Source: Thiosocius sp963719025 (GTDB lineage: Bacteria > Pseudomonadota > Gammaproteobacteria > Chromatiales > Chromatiaceae). From it: DNA of 64,000 bases. The stretch spans positions 37,913 through 101,912 of the forward strand of contig CAVRBK010000058.1 of the NCBI GenBank assembly GCA_963719025.1, read 5' to 3'. Of the stretch, positions 1 to 9,869 are shown piece by piece. Position 1 is the stretch's first letter, and each line of letters starts with the position of its first letter. The position numbers were made by a program, and so were the translations under genes. The notes beneath the pieces were generated by a model. That model saw nothing but the letters and a program-made list of their open reading frames with translations. It was not told where the DNA came from and searched no databases.

Positions 1-793
1 CGGCGCCAAATACCACGGAAAAAAAGGCGAATGGTCCGAGCCTTGCTGCCGGGGCGCATCCCATGCCGCGGGTAAGCAGCAGCTGGCCCGCGGTCGCAAA
101 ACACCCCAGTACGGCGAGCCACTTCATCTGCTCGAAGGACGGCGTCTGCCAGAACCAGAGCAGGGGCCCTGCCGACACAGCGCTGCCAATGGCGGAAAAG
201 TAGAACACGGTCCTCGATGCGGGCTCACTGGCAGACAAACGGCGCACGGTCACCTTCGCGACCGCTGCCAGCGCCCCGCCGAGCAGAGCGATCATGGCTA
301 CCGGGGCCATCTGGTCGAAGTCGGGCAGGAGAATCAGCAGGACACCGGCGAACCCGATCACCAGGGCGGCGACCACGTGCCAGGTGAAGCGTTCGTCCAA
401 CCAGAACAGTGCCACCAGCGGTATAAACAGCGGCGCGCTCAGTTTCAGCAGCATCGCGTTGGCCAGTGGCATGTGCGCGATCGCGTAGAAAAAACAGTAC
501 ATCGCGCCGAGTCCGGCGGTGCCGCGCAGCAGGTGCAGGTGCGGCACGCTGGTCCGCAGGGTCCGCAGGCCGGGGCGGGATACGATCCCGGCAACCAGCA
601 TCAAACCCACCAGGTTGCGCGCAAAGACCACCATTCCGTTGTTCATCTCCCCCGAGACGTGACGGATGCTGGCGCCCATGCAGGCGAACATCAGTTCGGC
701 CGCTACGATATAGAAAGCGCCGGCGATCAATCGGTCGTGAGTCACTGTGGGTGCCGTCGAAAAAGCGAGATTGGCTGGGATTACCATCATCAT
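1..793 (-). CDS. EamA/DMT-family membrane transporter (partial, cut by window edge)
   Basis: The reverse strand reads open from an ATG triplet run at 785-793 to the left edge, about 264 codons, so the C-terminus is missing. The translation alternates hydrophobic helices with short basic loops: a first helix around GAFYIVAAELMFACMG, then a loop with FARNLVGLMLV, and FYAIAHMPLANAMLLKLSAP, the pattern of the EamA (drug/metabolite transporter) fold that normally has ten helices in about 290-300 residues. Such proteins export small metabolites through the inner membrane; the substrate cannot be told from sequence. Three in-frame ATG codons make the exact start uncertain and none has a good ribosome site. 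It is divergent from the OmpA-like gene. Confidence 0.8.
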   Translation of the reverse strand, partial: MMMVIPANLAFSTAPTVTHDRLIAGAFYIVAAELMFACMGASIRHVSGEMNNGMVVFARNLVGLMLVAGIVSRPGLRTLRTSVPHLHLLRGTAGLGAMYCFFYAIAHMPLANAMLLKLSAPLFIPLVALFWLDERFTWHVVAALVIGFAGVLLILLPDFDQMAPVAMIALLGGALAAVAKVTVRRLSASEPASRTVFYFSAIGSAVSAGPLLWFWQTPSFEQMKWLAVLGCFATAGQLLLTRGMGCAPAARLGPFAFFSVVFGA

Positions 794-997
794 CACGCAG
801 GAATGTGGTGTTTGCACGGGCAATAAAGCGGCAAATCGGTGAATTTTGCTATTCAGCCCTTGCAGTTCGGCCAATAGCTGGTTTAATGACACGGATGGAG
901 TCAGTTGTATCAAGCTTGTACTGGTGACCGGCGTTGGCTGATTCTTTAACCAAGAAAACTTCCGCGAAGAATTCTCGACAAGCTGGGGAGGAAATCC

Positions 998-1744
998 ATG
1001 TTTGAAATTGCGGGTAAAAATAAAGTCGCTGCACTGCTGGCGCCTGTTGGTCTCGTTATCGGGCTGTCTGCCGGTGTTGCTCAGGCGGGTAGCCATACGA
1101 ATTTTGCCACCAGTGGTTCCGGCGAAGGTGTGGTGACCGGATACGGTGAGTGCTGGCGTGCCATCGGCGGTACCGGCCCAGGCAACTGCATGGGCGAACC
1201 GGAAATGGTAGACGGTGATGCCGATGGCGATGGTGTGCCTGACAGCAAAGATCGTTGCCCGAATACTCCGAAAGGCGCTGCAGTGAATGCAGACGGTTGC
1301 CCGAAGGATTCAGACGGTGATGGCGTACCGGACTATAAAGATAACTGCCCGGGTACCCCGGCTGGTGCGAAGGTTGATCCGAAAGGCTGCGAGATCGTAG
1401 GCAATATCATGATCAACACCACGACCGATCACTTCGATTTCGACAGTGCCATGCTCAAGCCTGCAATGAAGGCCGAACTGGATACGGTCGTATCGCGTGT
1501 GCAGGCGTCGAAGGGTAGCGAGATGCTGGAAGTTGTCGGTCACACCGACAGCACCGGTCCTGCGGCCTACAACCAGGGCCTGTCTGAGCGTCGTGCCCAG
1601 GCAGCTGCCGATTACCTGGCTGGTAACGGTCTGAACGCTTCGCGCATGACCGTCAAGGGCATGGGTGAGAGCAATCCGATCGCTGATAACGCGACCCGTG
1701 ATGGCCGTGCGATGAACCGTCGCGTGGAAATCCTCACGAAGTAA
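998..1744 (+). CDS. OmpA-family outer-membrane/peptidoglycan-binding protein with thrombospondin type 3 repeats
   Basis: This is a 248-residue secreted protein. Residues 1-30 form a signal peptide ending AQA before GSH. Residues about 72-134 carry two calcium-binding type 3 repeats (DGDGVPDSKDRCP and DGDGVPDYKDNCP), each followed by a Cys-containing spacer. The C-terminal 110 residues are an OmpA-like peptidoglycan-binding domain with FDFDSAML, GHTDSTG, LSERRAQA and NRRVEI. It lacks an eight-strand OmpA barrel, so it probably tethers the outer membrane or an envelope complex to peptidoglycan. A GGAGG ribosome site lies 6 bases before the ATG and a strong terminator follows, so it is probably a single-gene unit. 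Confidence 0.9.
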   Translation: MFEIAGKNKVAALLAPVGLVIGLSAGVAQAGSHTNFATSGSGEGVVTGYGECWRAIGGTGPGNCMGEPEMVDGDADGDGVPDSKDRCPNTPKGAAVNADGCPKDSDGDGVPDYKDNCPGTPAGAKVDPKGCEIVGNIMINTTTDHFDFDSAMLKPAMKAELDTVVSRVQASKGSEMLEVVGHTDSTGPAAYNQGLSERRAQAAADYLAGNGLNASRMTVKGMGESNPIADNATRDGRAMNRRVEILTK

Positions 1745-1766
1745 TCAGCGCATCGCGCCGATGAGA

Positions 1767-1796
1767 AAGCCGCACCTTCGGGTGCGGCTTTTTTTT
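1767..1796 (+). terminator. Rho-independent terminator after the OmpA-like gene
   Basis: A perfect 10-bp stem, AAGCCGCACC/GGTGCGGCTT, closes a TTCG tetraloop and is followed by a run of T (the stem's TT plus six more). It lies 23 bases after the OmpA-like stop codon. The purB gene ends convergently just beyond it. Confidence 0.93.
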
Positions 1797-1824
1797 GCTC
1801 CGACGAAACCGTTACCGGGTCGGA

Positions 1825-3193
1825 TCAGATCGCTTTGGCCTGCTCGATCGCGTTACCGATGTAGCTTGCCGGCGTGAGTTGTTTCAGTTGTTCCTTAACC
1901 GCATCGGGCAGTTCCAGGCCATCGATGAAGGTCTGCATGCCGGCCTGATCGATGCGCTGGCCGCGGGTCAGCGCCTTGAGTTTCTCGTAGGGCTGCTCGA
2001 TGCCGTAGCGCCGCATGACGGTCTGAATCGGTTCGGCCAGCACCTCCCAGTTGTCGTCGAGGTCGCCGTCCAGCCGTGCGGCGTTGACCTCGAGCTTGCC
2101 GATGCCCGCAGTGGCCGACTGCCAGGCGATCGCTTGAGTAGGCAAAGCCAACGCCCATGTTGCGCAGCACGGTCGAATCGGTGAGGTCGCGCTGCCAGCG
2201 CGATATCGGCAGCTTCTTCGCCAGGTGGTCAAACATCGCGTTGGCCATTCCCAGGTTGCCTTCGGCGTTCTCGAAATCGATCGGATTGACCTTGTGCGGC
2301 ATGGTCGACGAGCCGACTTCGCCGGCGATCGTCTTCTGCTTGAAGTAGCCCAGGGAGATGTAGCCCCAGACATCGCGGCAGAAATCGATCAGGATAGTGT
2401 TGAAGCGGGCGATGGCGTCGAACAGTTCGGCCATGTAGTCGTGGGGCTCGATCTGGATGGTGTAGGGATTCCAGGTGAGGCCAAGCGATTCGACAAATTG
2501 CCGGGCGAAGGCCGCCCAGTCGATCTCCGGATAGGCCGACAGGTGGGCGTTGTAGTTGCCGACGGCGCCATTGATCTTGCCCAGCAGTTCCACGCGCTGG
2601 ATCTGTTCACGCTGACGCCGCAGGCGTGCCACCACGTTGGCCATCTCTTTGCCGAGGGTGGTCGGCGAGGCGGGCTGACCATGCGTGCGGGACAGCATGG
2701 GCTGCTCGGCATAGGCGTGGGCCAGTGCACGAATGGCCTCGATCACCTTGTCGGCCTGGGCCAGCAGCACGCTCTCGCGGCCTTCCTTGAGCATCAGGGC
2801 ATGCGACAGGTTGTTGATGTCCTCCGACGTGCAGGCGAAATGGACGAACTCGCTGACATTCTCAAGCTCGCTGTTGCCGGCAATCTTTTCCTTCAGGAGG
2901 TACTCGACCGCCTTGACGTCGTGGTTGGTGGTGCGCTCGATCTCCTTGACCCGCGCCGCATCCGATTCGGAAAATCCGTCGACGAGTTGCTCGAGTTGTT
3001 GCTGCGTTTCCGCGCTGAATGCCGGTACCTCGGCAATGCCAGGGTGGGCGGCGAGCGACTGCAGCCAGCGGATTTCGACGGTAACGCGGCTGCGGATCAG
3101 GCCATATTCGCTGAACACTGGGCGCAGATCGGTGGTTTTGCTGCCGTAGCGACCGTCGATTGGGGAGATTGCCGTCAGGCTGTTGAGCTGCAT
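1825..3193 (-). CDS. purB: Adenylosuccinate lyase PurB, interrupted by a +1 frameshift
   Basis: PurB cleaves adenylosuccinate to AMP and SAICAR to AICAR in purine synthesis. The N-terminal frame starts MQLNSLTAISPIDGRYG and runs through the family signature SSTMPHKVNPIDFENAEGN to NMGVGFAYS; the rest, KLEVNAARLDGDLDDNWEVL to SYIGNAIEQAKAI, lies in the next frame. Dropping one T from the pair at 2134-2135 (an A on the coding strand) joins them as FAYSAIAWQSATAGIGKLEVN and gives 455 residues, matching the E. coli length of 456. PurB is normally essential for prototrophy and both halves are well conserved, so this looks like a sequence error. Downstream of hflD-mnmA, as in E. coli, but separated here by a lipoprotein gene. 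Confidence 0.9.
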
Positions 3194-3264
3194 GCGAAAG
3201 GGATCTCCGGGATCTGTGAGAAACGCGGAATTATACGGGACGACGGTCGCGATGCGATAAAACG

Positions 3265-3290
3265 AAAAAGCCCGGCCGAGGCCGGGCTTT
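3265..3290 (-). terminator. Terminator between the lipoprotein gene and purB
   Basis: An 11-bp stem AAAGCCCGGCC/GGCCGGGCTTT lies just beyond the lipoprotein stop. On the reverse strand it is followed by further T-rich sequence (TTTTTCGTTTT), so it should end transcription of the lipoprotein gene and separate it from purB. Confidence 0.85.
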
Positions 3291-3313
3291 CGGTTGCCAA
3301 TCCGGCAACGCGA

Positions 3314-3832
3314 TCAGTCGGTTGCTTTCGGCAGACCTTCGATCTCGGGTTGTTCCGGGGTGGCCTGTTGCATGGCATCGCCGCCCTGTTCTTTGGCCGC
3401 GCCGTACAGCTCCGAGGCTTTTTCCTTGGTGGCGTCGTAGGCGCTTCCAGCGGTCTCTTTGGTCGCGTCATAGGCTTCTGCGGCCTTCTCTTTCGTGGCC
3501 TCGACCATATCGCCGGTCTTTTCCTTGGCCGATTCGTAAAGCTCTGCGCTGGCCTCCTTGGTCTTGTCGATCACCTCGGAGGTTTTGTCCTTGGCTACTT
3601 CGTAATACTCCTTGCTCTTGTCGACCGCTTCGTCGGCGGCGTCTTTGGTCGAATCCCACGCGGTCTCACCGAGCTTCTTGGTCTCTTCAGTCCAGGTCTT
3701 GGCCTGTTCCTTCAGCTGGCTTTCCTGCGCCGACTGCATGGTGCTGTTTTCAGCGCTCTGTTCGGTGGTCGATTCCGAGCAGGCTGCAAGCAAAAACGGC
3801 AGGCTCACCAGGGCAAGTTTGTAGAATTTCAT
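3314..3832 (-). CDS. Lipoprotein with LEA/apolipoprotein-like 11-residue repeats
   Basis: The start chosen is the ATG at 3830-3832, because it has a GGAGAT ribosome site and begins a clean lipoprotein signal, MKFYKLALVSLPFLLAAC, with the lipobox Cys at residue 18. The mature part is hydrophilic and repetitive: about ten 11-residue units of the type YDATKEKASEL / YESAKEKTGDM, rich in Ala, Lys, Glu and Thr and predicted to form amphipathic helices. This resembles late-embryogenesis-abundant or apolipoprotein-type repeats, which are linked to desiccation, osmotic or membrane protection, but no function is established here. It interrupts the hflD-purB neighbourhood seen in E. coli and has its own terminator. 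Confidence 0.75.
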   Translation of the reverse strand: MKFYKLALVSLPFLLAACSESTTEQSAENSTMQSAQESQLKEQAKTWTEETKKLGETAWDSTKDAADEAVDKSKEYYEVAKDKTSEVIDKTKEASAELYESAKEKTGDMVEATKEKAAEAYDATKETAGSAYDATKEKASELYGAAKEQGGDAMQQATPEQPEIEGLPKATD

Positions 3833-3901
3833 CAGGTATCTCCGACACTTTATTGATAGTGGGCCGCAGTCAACCATTCCGGGCCGTGCAGCGCAAGCCG
3901 G

Positions 3902-4531
3902 TTAATCCGCATTTTTGTCGACTATGTCACGCGCCGAGGCCGAAATGTGGCGGCGGCGCACCAGCAGTTGCCATTTTTTGCCGCCAGCCTGCCGCCAAAG
4001 CACCGCGACGCGGATGCCGGCGAGCAGCGCGACCCGGATGCGGGTGGCATTATCCGGGTTCTGCAGGTGCAGCGGTTCGCCCCGAACCATGATGCGTGGG
4101 CCGAGCGCGCTGATTTGCGTCTGGTAGATCTCGGCGAGTTGCTCGTGCAACGTGGAGTCGCCCAGTTCGAAGTGCTTTCGCCGACGCGCCAGCGCAGTGA
4201 GTTCCTCATGCAGTGCCTGCATGCTCTCATCGCTGCGCATCAGCCGATCCGCCAGGTGCATTACAGCGACAACATAGCGCGAGACTTCGAGATCCCTTTT
4301 GCCCGACTGCTCGAGTTGACGCAGCAGGGTGCGCAGGCCAAGCGCAACCCGCCCGGCGCCGCCGAATACCGATTCGACAGAGGCGGGTTCGAAATCGAAC
4401 AGGGTTTCGCGAATAGCCTCGAATGCCGAGGCGTCACAGATGCCGTTGCGTGCGATATCACGGGCCAGGCGCGCGGCCTGAAACAGACCGCCAATGGCGA
4501 TCACGCGATCATTCTCTGAGTACTTTGCCAT
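3902..4531 (-). CDS. hflD: HflD family protein (lysogenization regulator homologue)
   Basis: This is a 209-residue, mostly helical protein, near the E. coli HflD length of 213. The N-terminus (NDRVIAIGGLFQAARLARDIA) and the middle (FGGAGRVALGLRTLLRQLE) match the family. In E. coli HflD is a peripheral membrane protein that binds phage lambda CII; its role in uninfected cells is unclear. It begins 8 bases after the mnmA stop, and the mnmA-hflD pairing is the same as in E. coli, which supports the call. Confidence 0.9.
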   Translation of the reverse strand: MAKYSENDRVIAIGGLFQAARLARDIARNGICDASAFEAIRETLFDFEPASVESVFGGAGRVALGLRTLLRQLEQSGKRDLEVSRYVVAVMHLADRLMRSDESMQALHEELTALARRRKHFELGDSTLHEQLAEIYQTQISALGPRIMVRGEPLHLQNPDNATRIRVALLAGIRVAVLWRQAGGKKWQLLVRRRHISASARDIVDKNAD

Positions 4532-4539
4532 AGCCCCTG

Positions 4540-5613
4540 TCAGTCGATGATTCCGCCACCCAGGCAGATCCGGCCATCGTACAGCACAACCGACTGGCCG
4601 GGTGTCAGCGCCCGCTGCGGCTGATCGAATACGACCGAGAGCTTGTCGCCATCGATGTCGATGGTGCAGGCCTGCAGCGGTTGGCGGTGGCGACAGCGTG
4701 CCGTGCAGCGGAGCCCCGGGCGAGGCGCCTGACCGGAGACCCAGTGGAGTTGGGACGCGCTCAGACGATCACGGAGCAGCAGCGGGTTGTCGTGTCCCTG
4801 GGCAACGGTCAGCACGTTGTTCTGAAGATCCTTGCCGACCACGAACCAGGGTTCATCGGGGGCATTCGCGACGCCGCCGATCCCCAGTCCCTGGCGCTGG
4901 CCGAGGGTGTAGTACATCAAGCCCTGATGGCTGCCGATGGTCTCGCCCGCCGGGGTTGCGATGGGGCCGGGTTGGGCGGGCAGGTAACGCGCCAGAAACT
5001 CCTTGAAACGGCGTTCGCCGATGAAACAGATCCCGGTACTGTCTTTCTTCTTGTGATTGGGGAATCCTGCCTCGGCGGCCATGCTGCGTACGCTGCCCTT
5101 TTCGATATCGAACAGCGGGAAAAGGCTGTGTTGCAGTGCCCGCTGGCCGAGCATATAGAGAAAGTATGTCTGGTCCTTGTTGTCGTCTTTCGCGCGCAGC
5201 AAATGCCAGCTATCCGCTCCCCTCGTCACGCCGGCATAGTGGCCGGTGGCGATCTTGGAGGCGCCGAGATCGAGCGCATGATCGAGGAATGCCTTGAACT
5301 TGATCTCCCGGTTGCAGAGCACATCCGGGTTAGGTGTGCGCCCGGCACGGTACTCGTCGAGAAAATAGGCGAAGACACGATCCCAGTATTCGGTGGCGAA
5401 GTTGATCGTGTGCAGCGGTATGCCAAGCCGGTCCGCTACCGCCTGGGCATCGGCAAGGTCGACAGCGGCACCGCAGTAATCGGCATCGTCGTCTTCCTCC
5501 CAGTTCTTCATGAACAGGCCTTCCACCTCCCAGCCCTGTTGCTGCAGGCGCAGGGCGGCCACCGATGAGTCGACGCCACCGGATAATCCGACAATGACCT
5601 TTTTTTCGTTCAA
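4540..5613 (-). CDS. mnmA: tRNA-specific 2-thiouridylase MnmA
   Basis: MnmA transfers sulfur to U34 of tRNA-Lys, -Glu and -Gln, using ATP and persulfide from the IscS-Tus relay. The 357-residue protein starts MNEKKVIVGLSGGVDSSVAA, which contains the PP-loop ATP pyrophosphatase motif SGGVDSS. The two catalytic cysteines lie in VLCNREIKFKAF and STGICFIGERRF. ATGHYAG and KDQTYFLYML, other family signatures, are also present. It is followed after 8 bases by hflD, so the two are probably co-transcribed. Confidence 0.96.
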   Translation of the reverse strand: MNEKKVIVGLSGGVDSSVAALRLQQQGWEVEGLFMKNWEEDDDADYCGAAVDLADAQAVADRLGIPLHTINFATEYWDRVFAYFLDEYRAGRTPNPDVLCNREIKFKAFLDHALDLGASKIATGHYAGVTRGADSWHLLRAKDDNKDQTYFLYMLGQRALQHSLFPLFDIEKGSVRSMAAEAGFPNHKKKDSTGICFIGERRFKEFLARYLPAQPGPIATPAGETIGSHQGLMYYTLGQRQGLGIGGVANAPDEPWFVVGKDLQNNVLTVAQGHDNPLLLRDRLSASQLHWVSGQAPRPGLRCTARCRHRQPLQACTIDIDGDKLSVVFDQPQRALTPGQSVVLYDGRICLGGGIID

Positions 5614-5712
5614 GCTGGGGCTTCCGGGCGGTTTACGGCACTACCGGAGTATCGGTCACCTTGCGACGGGAGGGTAAGCGCAGGCATTACCGGAACTTTC
5701 AATACTGAGGGG

Positions 5713-6336
5713 TCAGAAAGAAAAGCCATCCGGTTTCCAGCCCGATTTCCAGGTATCCAGATCGATGATTTCGGGTGCCTGGCCGTTGTCATGAAACCAG
5801 GAATCGACAACCCAACGCTGCCCATTGTCGAATTCACCGATCACCGCCGTGTAGTGCGGCCAGCCCCCGAACAGCAGGAACCCACGGTGCGCCGTGGGCA
5901 GCACCCGGTGCCAGCGCAGCAGACCGGCCTGTTCCAGCAGTGTCAGGTAGACCGTGGTGTTGGTCGACTCGTCGATGCAGTCCTGCTGGGCCTGCCAGGT
6001 GCCAAAGGCCGCGAGGTCGCCGCCGCGGTCACCGGCGGTGCCGGCGAGTTCACCGCTAATCAACTCGAACTCGGCGATGGCCCGTTTTATCTGAAGACGT
6101 TCAGTCGACGGATCGGCTGCAACCGGCGCGAAGTTTGCCGCGATACGTTGCCAGGCCGACGCATCCAGGCGAATCATCGAGACACGCTGGCAACCGTGAT
6201 GGGCGCATACCGGAACCCGTTCGCGTGACAGGGTCTGTGGGACATCGTAAAGCCTGAACAGACGATCGTAGGCCTCGCCGGCCGCAGCCGGGTAGCTGAA
6301 CAGCAGCATCAGCGGCCACAGCCTACAAAAGCGCAT
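5713..6336 (-). CDS. Secreted protein of unknown function with possible transglutaminase-like Cys-His-Asp residues
   Basis: The likely start is the ATG at 6334-6336 (MRFCRLWPLMLLFSYPAAAG), which gives 207 residues with a signal peptide cleaved near AAAG; an earlier ATG at 6352 would add six residues. I do not recognise a named family. The C-terminal half has QQDCIDESTNTTVYL, then WPHYTAVIGEF, then WVVDSWF, an order (Cys, His, Asp) that fits a transglutaminase/papain-like active site; this is inference. The gene overlaps nudJ by 14 bases and sits between nudJ and mnmA, which are adjacent in E. coli, so it is an insertion into an otherwise conserved unit. Confidence 0.65.
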   Translation of the reverse strand: MRFCRLWPLMLLFSYPAAAGEAYDRLFRLYDVPQTLSRERVPVCAHHGCQRVSMIRLDASAWQRIAANFAPVAADPSTERLQIKRAIAEFELISGELAGTAGDRGGDLAAFGTWQAQQDCIDESTNTTVYLTLLEQAGLLRWHRVLPTAHRGFLLFGGWPHYTAVIGEFDNGQRWVVDSWFHDNGQAPEIIDLDTWKSGWKPDGFSF

Positions 6337-6769
6337 GCAGCATCTCCAGGCCAAGTGGCTGTCGCTTCAGTGCATCGTCAATGCATTTTATGACCAGCGG
6401 ACTGCGCGGCGGGAGGTGGCCGGCCATGATGTCTTCGCGCGTCAGCCAGTGATTGGCGGTGATGTCTGGGTCACGGGCCTGGCCGGCAATCGGCTCGTCG
6501 GCATCGCCGCAGAAACAGAAGCGCAGATAGCTGCGCGCGGTATCGGGCACGGTCCATTGGTAGATGCCGACCACGCCGCTTGGCCTGAAATGGCGAGTCG
6601 TCTCCTCGAGAACCTCGCGGCAGACCGCTTCAATCAGTGATTCGCCGGCTTCGAGGTGGCCGGCGGGTTGATTGATCACGGGGTGACCGTGTGGACTCTC
6701 CTCTACCATCAGATAGCGATTGTCGCGCCGGATGACGGCAGCGACCGTGACGTGTGGTGACCATTGCAT
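6323..6769 (-). CDS. nudJ: NUDIX phosphohydrolase NudJ
   Basis: This 148-residue protein has a Nudix box: GHLEAGESLIEAVCREVLEE fits the G-x5-E-x7-REVxEE catalytic, Mg-binding pattern. The N-terminus MQWSPHVTVAAVIRRD and the segment VVGIYQWTVP match NudJ, a phosphatase acting on thiamine pyrophosphate precursors and nucleoside tri- and diphosphates in E. coli. It sits between rluE and the mnmA region as in E. coli. Its end overlaps the following secreted-protein gene. Confidence 0.9.
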   Translation of the reverse strand: MQWSPHVTVAAVIRRDNRYLMVEESPHGHPVINQPAGHLEAGESLIEAVCREVLEETTRHFRPSGVVGIYQWTVPDTARSYLRFCFCGDADEPIAGQARDPDITANHWLTREDIMAGHLPPRSPLVIKCIDDALKRQPLGLEMLHALL

Positions 6770-6786
6770 GGCGCTATGTTAACAAA

Positions 6787-7395
6787 TCAGGCCTGTCGGC
6801 CACGCCGGCGCGCCGGGTTTTGCACGCGCGGCCGCGCCCGTCCTGGTGCTGGATCGGGAACGGAGATTTCCCGGTACTCGCCGGGCTGAAGCTGATCGAG
6901 CGCCCATTCGCCGATTTGCCAGCGCACCAGGCGCAAGGTCGGAAATCCAATCGCGGCGGTCATTCTTCGCACCTGGCGGTTGCGCCCCTCGTGGATCTGG
7001 ATCTCGATCCATTGTGTCGGGATGTTCGCGCGGGAACGTACCGGCGGGTCGCGCGGCCAAAGATCGGGCGGTGTGATCAGCCGCACGTGGGCAGGGCGGC
7101 TTGGCCCATCCCTCAGTTCAATCCCCCGGCGCAGGCGGTCGAGGTCGGTTTCGGCAGGCACGCGCTCGACCTGCACCAGGTAGGTCTTCCAGGTGCTTTT
7201 CTTCGGCGCGGTCAGTTGGTGTGCCAGCGCACCATTGTCGGTGAGTAGCAACAGGCCCTCGCTGTCACGATCGAGGCGCCCGGCCGGGTATACCCCGGGC
7301 CGTGCGATGAAGTCGGCGAGCGTTCGACGCGCGGTCTTGTCCGTGAACTGCGAGAGCACGTCGTAAGGCTTGTTAAACAGTATTAATTGCGCCAT
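6787..7395 (-). CDS. rluE: 23S rRNA pseudouridine synthase RluE (RsuA family)
   Basis: RluE converts U2457 of 23S rRNA to pseudouridine in E. coli. The 202-residue protein has the RsuA-family catalytic motif GRLDRDSEGLLLL with the nucleophilic Asp, plus LFNKPYDVLSQF near the N-terminus and EGRNRQVRRM near the C-terminus. As in RluE there is no S4 domain. The tail is arginine-rich (ARPRVQNPARRRGRQA). It is divergent from icd by about 75 bases, the E. coli arrangement, and nudJ follows 17 bases after its stop. Confidence 0.9.
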   Translation of the reverse strand: MAQLILFNKPYDVLSQFTDKTARRTLADFIARPGVYPAGRLDRDSEGLLLLTDNGALAHQLTAPKKSTWKTYLVQVERVPAETDLDRLRRGIELRDGPSRPAHVRLITPPDLWPRDPPVRSRANIPTQWIEIQIHEGRNRQVRRMTAAIGFPTLRLVRWQIGEWALDQLQPGEYREISVPDPAPGRARPRVQNPARRRGRQA

Positions 7396-7469
7396 TAAAA
7401 ATGTAGCGGCCTATTCTGGAGTGCTAGAATTCCAACCTTCCCAACATCCAATTGGACGGTTTCTACCCC

Positions 7470-8726
<1,257 letters not shown>

Positions 8727-8745
8727 AGCGGCCTTCTCGCCGGAC

Positions 8746-8775
8746 AAAAAAAGCCTGCCGCGTGGCAGGCTTTTT
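8746..8775. terminator. Bidirectional terminator between icd and cspD
   Basis: The stem AAGCCTGCC/GGCAGGCTT with a GCGT loop has T-runs on both strands (TTTTT rightward, TTTTTTT leftward). It serves the convergent icd and cspD genes. Confidence 0.93.
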
Positions 8776-8802
8776 CATTTTCACTGGTCTCTTGGGCAGC
8801 TG

Positions 8803-9018
8803 TTACATCGCTGCGGCTGCTGAATGCAGGTTCTGCGCGTGTAACCCCTTGGGACCTTGTTCGACCTCGAACTCGACCCGCTGACCTTCTTTCAGTGTTC
8901 TGTAACCTTCCATATCGATCGCCGAAAAATGGACGAAAATGTCTTGCTCGCCGTCGTCCGGGGTAACGAAACCGTACCCTTTGGCGTTGTTAAACCACTT
9001 CACGATACCGGTGGCCAT
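8803..9018 (-). CDS. cspD: Cold-shock-domain protein CspD
   Basis: The 71-residue protein starts at the ATG at 9016-9018, preceded by a GGAGGAG ribosome site. It carries RNP1 (KGYGFV) and RNP2 (DIFVHF) nucleic-acid-binding motifs. The segment MEGYRTLKEGQRVEFEVEQG is characteristic of CspD, which in E. coli is induced in stationary phase and inhibits replication. Its divergent position next to clpS is the same as in E. coli and supports CspD over other Csp paralogues. Confidence 0.9.
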   Translation of the reverse strand: MATGIVKWFNNAKGYGFVTPDDGEQDIFVHFSAIDMEGYRTLKEGQRVEFEVEQGPKGLHAQNLHSAAAAM

Positions 9019-9479
9019 AAGCACTCCTCCAACAGATGACTTTGCTACTGGTGCTACCTTCTTTTACCGCCGGTCAGGGATTGGCCAGGCGGCAGGGTAT
9101 GAAATATGTGCACCAAGTTGGAGTATATATAGAGGAAAGAAATGGTCAAACGATCATTAATCTAGTTTATTAATCAACGTATTTATGAAATACTGAAATG
9201 TCTTTAAAAACAATGCGAAATCGCAATTAATCGAAAGTAACCTGTAAAGTGTGTGAGGGGCCGGATCGGCCATTAACCGGTGCCCGGTGAGCGCCGGCAA
9301 TCCGGCGTGTGCACAATGCCGGCGCGTTCCGCCGGGCTTGAAATCTCCCTTCCGATGCCCAATCTGAGATGGGCATGCCATGCAAAACCGCTGCGTTGTC
9401 GCGGATTGGATCGCGGGGTTCGCTTGCTAGACTTACCTACGCCTGATTTCCACGGATTTGACTAGACTTAGCCACGATC
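9019..9479. other. Intergenic region between cspD and clpS
   Basis: This stretch of about 460 bases separates the divergent cspD and clpS genes. It is clearly more AT-rich than its surroundings around 9110-9245 and should hold both promoters. I see no convincing gene, RNA or repeat in it. Confidence 0.5.
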
Positions 9480-9799
9480 ATGAGTGACGAAAAAGAACAG
9501 CATGACGACGATGTCGCGGTCGAACAGGCGCGACCGAAACTCAAGCGGCCGCCGCTGTACAAGGTGCTGTCTGCTTGAATGACGACTACACTCCGATGGA
9601 ATTTGTCGTCCACGTGCTGGAGCATTTCTTTTCGATGAACCGGGAGAAGGCGACGCAGGTCATGTTGCACGTGCATACGCGCGGCATGGGCGTGTGCGGC
9701 GTGTTTTCAAAAGACGTCGCGGAGACCAAGGTCGCACTGGTCAACGACTATGCGCGGGCCAATCAGCATCCGCTGCTGTGTACCCTGGAGGAGGCGTAA
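9480..9799 (+). CDS. clpS: ATP-dependent Clp protease adaptor ClpS, frameshifted
   Basis: ClpS delivers N-degron substrates to ClpAP. The first frame reads MSDEKEQHDDDVAVEQARPK LKRPPLYKVL and then hits TGA at 9576-9578; the rest, NDDYTPMEFVVHVLEHFFSM to NQHPLLCTLEEA, is in another frame. Removing the T at 9570 and the G at 9577 gives YKVLLLNDDYTPMEF and a 105-residue protein, the normal family length (E. coli 106). The residues that bind the N-terminal amino acid (NDDYTPMEFV and the HVHTRG region) are intact. A single-base deletion would also restore the frame but with a poorer match. Confidence 0.88.
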
Positions 9800-9869
9800 C
9801 CGGGGGAGGGAACCCGAGACAGATTTTACGATCAGAGCCTATTGATAACCGGCTAATGGAAGCCGAAGC

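Noticed and set aside
2225..3856. A 543-codon open frame opposite purB and the lipoprotein gene
   Set aside because: It is antisense to two recognisable genes and has no domain or ribosome site; long antisense frames are expected at this GC content.
9157..9381. A 74-codon reverse frame in the cspD-clpS gap
   Set aside because: Low-complexity, AT-rich, no ribosome site and no similarity recognised.
9576..9578. Programmed frameshifting in clpS or clpA
   Set aside because: The sites do not share a slippery heptamer and there are too many of them; programmed shifts would be single and conserved.
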